NCBI RefSeq assembly: GCF_014268785.2
Contig: NZ_JABWRD020000001.1
Location: forward strand, 1,191,001 to 1,255,000
Reading direction: 5' to 3'
Source of the DNA: Pseudomonas shirazensis
Lineage (GTDB): Bacteria; Pseudomonadota; Gammaproteobacteria; Pseudomonadales; Pseudomonadaceae
DNA: 64,000 bases
In this document: piece by piece, positions 61,985 to 64,000 of the stretch
Layout: each line of letters opens with the position of its first letter
Position numbering within the stretch: the stretch's first letter is position 1
Translations under genes and position numbers: made by a program
Notes under the pieces: generated by a model
Seen by the model: the letters and a program-made list of their open reading frames with translations, nothing else
Databases searched by the model: none
What the model was told of the DNA's origin: nothing

Positions 61985-63225
61985 TGTATTTTCTTGAATG
62001 GTTGTCGTGGCAGGGCATGCTGGAAACTCCAGCCGCTAGAAGAAATGACAGCGCGAGTGATCAACTACATAAAAAACCGCGAAACGCTCCTTACGAGAGC
62101 GATATCACGGAAGAACATATCGCTTCCCGATTAAGTGTAAGCACTACACCTAGGACAAGAGGTCCAGTCTTCGCCTGTAGCAATCATGTATTGGAGCTTC
62201 GCTGCGGTCTGTGGGAAGCCAAAAGAGGATTGCTCACCATTCTGACGGCTACCGTCGTACGGGTGCTTTCAGGTTTCTTGTACATCCTTGTCACACTTTC
62301 CATTGAACACGTTAACGCCGTATTGGAAAACACCGGAGAGCAGCACTGGAGTACTGTACTTTTAATAATAGCGTTAGGCTTTCTTACGCTAGCAGGAGGG
62401 TATCTTTACTTGAAGTACGGCCTGCGCTTTACCCGCCTCGAAATGTTCACCTCCCGGCACATGCTAATCAGATTCAATCGCACGACTCAGCAGGTCCATC
62501 TTCATAGACCAAGTTATTGCGGAGGTATTGTCACTTTGCCTTGGGAGGGTGTTATTTATTCCGGGATCAACTTGAAATCCAATGCTGCAGGGATGGGTAT
62601 TCCATTAAGCCTCCACTGGCCGGTCAGCGTAACCGGTACTTTGCACCCAGAGTTCGCTTTCGTCGGCAAGATGTGCAACACCTCATCTGAAATGCACGAC
62701 GAGTGGGAATTCATCCGCCGTTTTATGGAGTCAGGCCCTGACGGCCTCCCGCGCCCACGAATTACCTCACACTTCCCTTGGCCATGGCAGGCATTCACTC
62801 CGCAGTTCGAGGGGCTTACCCACTACTTTCGTCATTCTTCGCGGATCATCAAGTTAGGCCTTGTTCTTATCTCGCCCGCCTTTCTCATCCTCGGCCTAAG
62901 CCACTGGCTAAGCCTGCTGCTGTGCTGGAAACCGCGCTGGCCAAAAACCATCCGCGAAGCAGGGCTACCCGGAAAACCCATCCCGCCGCTAACCACTTTG
63001 GCCGACAGGCCGCCTCATATCCAGGAACGCCTGCGTCAGAACGCCCATCTTTGGGCCATCCGCCCGGGCCAGCGGCCGGCGAAAAAACCACGGAACCCCC
63101 GCCGTCGCCCCAAGGCCGATTCCGCGTTATCGCCAGCCGGAGCTTCTAGCCGGAATGAGACAAACGCCTCGGCACAAACTCCCTCCCCCGATCAGGGAAT
63201 TGAGCGCTATGACAGTGAGCGTTGA
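61984..63225 (+). CDS. DUF6708-like membrane protein, candidate immunity protein
   Basis: Predicted 413 residues. Three hydrophobic segments are seen (about 82-107, 122-146, 287-315), and the centre reads YCGGIVTLPWEGVIYSG, as in DUF6708 proteins that accompany VasX-like effectors. The tail (about 350-413) is Arg/Pro/Lys-rich and looks cytoplasmic. ATG 61984 overlaps the effector stop (TAATG), so the two are co-translated, which fits an inner-membrane immunity protein against a pore-former. The first 600 bases are AT-richer than the chromosome; the last 350 are GC-rich. Immunity role is inferred from position. Confidence 0.75.
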   Translation: MYFLEWLSWQGMLETPAARRNDSASDQLHKKPRNAPYESDITEEHIASRLSVSTTPRTRGPVFACSNHVLELRCGLWEAKRGLLTILTATVVRVLSGFLYILVTLSIEHVNAVLENTGEQHWSTVLLIIALGFLTLAGGYLYLKYGLRFTRLEMFTSRHMLIRFNRTTQQVHLHRPSYCGGIVTLPWEGVIYSGINLKSNAAGMGIPLSLHWPVSVTGTLHPEFAFVGKMCNTSSEMHDEWEFIRRFMESGPDGLPRPRITSHFPWPWQAFTPQFEGLTHYFRHSSRIIKLGLVLISPAFLILGLSHWLSLLLCWKPRWPKTIREAGLPGKPIPPLTTLADRPPHIQERLRQNAHLWAIRPGQRPAKKPRNPRRRPKADSALSPAGASSRNETNASAQTPSPDQGIERYDSER

Positions 63226-63241
63226 AACAAATTGCGCAGGT

Positions 63242-64000
63242 ACCACCTGATGTGGCTGCAGCATCCCAGACTGCTTGCAGCGCTGGATCTCTATGATCAG
63301 GAAGATCTCACCAGCGGTCTGTGCTTTGCGCACCAGACCGGCCTCTGCGTGCTGGGTATGGAAGGCACCGTCAAAGGCGCGCAATTGCTCAGCCGCTGGT
63401 GGCAAAGCGGCGAAGTTGAAGTGAGCAACTTGGCCATGCGCGCTTATGTGTTCAATCAGAAATCGGTTGCCGAGGTACTGGCAAAGACCCAAAGCGATCT
63501 GCGCATTTTCCACGGGCCAGCGGACGAATGGCAAAAACTGGAAACCGCACTGCAACAAGCCAAGGCACTGGCGGCGCAATTCAGTGCAATCGACGGCCAT
63601 TTGGAGCAGTTAGCCCAACACGGTCACGTCAATACTGCCGGCGCACTGGCCTGGATTGGTCATTTAGGGCGTGAAGCCCTGAGCGCCGGTGCGCCCAACG
63701 CTGTGGACCGAGCACTGCATCGGCGTCTGGTAACCCTCCTCACTGCTTCGCTGGGTGAGCAAGCCCTCAACCTGCGCATGGCCGAACACGCCCAAGCCGG
63801 CCACACCCCCTCACCGGGCCGCGTTGCCGCACCGATCATGCGCCGGCTTGATCAGGCCTATGTCGACAGCCTGAGCGGCGCGCACAGCAACAGCTTCTAC
63901 CGCCTGAGGGTCAGCAGCGCGCTGCTGTTGCTGGAAGCGAGTCTGTTGCTGCTGCAAGGCAGGCGAGAAGATAAGAATCGACGGTTCTGGAGCGAGGTGG
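63242..64000 (+). pseudogene. 5'-truncated second effector module (orphan), runs off the window
   Basis: Sixteen bases after the candidate immunity gene, the sequence repeats effector codons from about 419 on. The frame is open from an ATG at 63250 (MWLQHPRLLAALDLYDQED) to the window end, at least 250 codons, but the VasX N-terminal region is missing and no good ribosome-binding site precedes the ATG (only CAGG about 10 bases upstream). All differences from copy 1 keep the frame; replaced residues are few (for example HG for QG after RI). Such promoterless effector ends with their own immunity gene are known as orphan modules in Rhs and CdiA loci. Its tail lies outside the window. Confidence 0.8.

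Noticed and set aside
63242..64000. Second effector copy as a plain sequencing or assembly duplicate
   Set aside because: About 22 base differences, mostly silent or conservative, and a sharp left boundary right after another gene argue for a real second copy; long reads would settle it.

Overview
The window is a stretch of a Pseudomonas chromosome, most likely from the P. putida group. The basis is gene content and order: a six-gene Fap functional-amyloid operon, a muxABC-opmB efflux operon, and a run of D-lysine genes followed by galactarate genes in the order I remember for P. putida KT2440. The species call rests on recalled synteny and high G+C coding sequence. No rRNA, tRNA, CRISPR array or insertion sequence was seen.

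Layout. Bases 1-1597 hold the tail of a chemotaxis receptor and a pnuC/nadR-like pair for nicotinamide riboside uptake and phosphorylation. Bases 1598-7290 are the fapABCDEF operon, with a good sigma-54 promoter candidate upstream and a terminator-like hairpin between fapC and fapD. Bases 7387-12434 hold an LTA-synthase-like membrane phosphotransferase, a VOC protein, an unknown protein and an MHS-family transporter. Bases 12698-17578 encode a 1626-residue protein with leucine-rich repeats and a NEL-type E3 ubiquitin ligase domain, convergent with a UvrD-like helicase gene (to 20058). Next come pirin, an orphan tyrosine recombinase, DUF1345 and DUF1652 proteins, and an MHYT-GGDEF-EAL c-di-GMP protein (to 25282).

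Bases 25461-34415 (minus strand) are muxA-muxB-muxC-opmB, a tripartite RND efflux system with two inner-membrane pumps and overlapping start/stop codons. Thiol peroxidase, a serine-type amino acid transporter and an aminotransferase follow. Bases 36805-44534 form a divergent D-lysine module: aminotransferase and dpkA leftward; RpiR regulator, ABC transporter and D-amino acid dehydrogenase rightward. An array of alternating CTGTCA/TGACAG hexamers lies between the divergent genes. Bases 44845-52476 hold a gamma-glutamyl hydrolase and the galactarate route (kdgD, transporter, garD, 2-oxoglutarate semialdehyde dehydrogenase) with its GntR/FadR-type regulator. A shared 17-bp operator candidate occurs before kdgD and before the regulator gene.

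Bases 52682-56064 hold a small exported protein, a LysR regulator, a quinone oxidoreductase and an EamA transporter. Bases 56264-64000 are a type VI secretion cargo cluster: vgrG, a DUF4123 adaptor, a VasX/BTH_I2691-type membrane-acting effector and a DUF6708 membrane protein (candidate immunity). Immediately afterwards lies a 5'-truncated second copy of the middle of the effector gene, about 97% identical over at least 759 bp and running off the window. This resembles the orphan-module arrangement of polymorphic toxins. Recombination between the repeats would exchange the toxic tail and its immunity gene, and this is the most interesting feature of the window.
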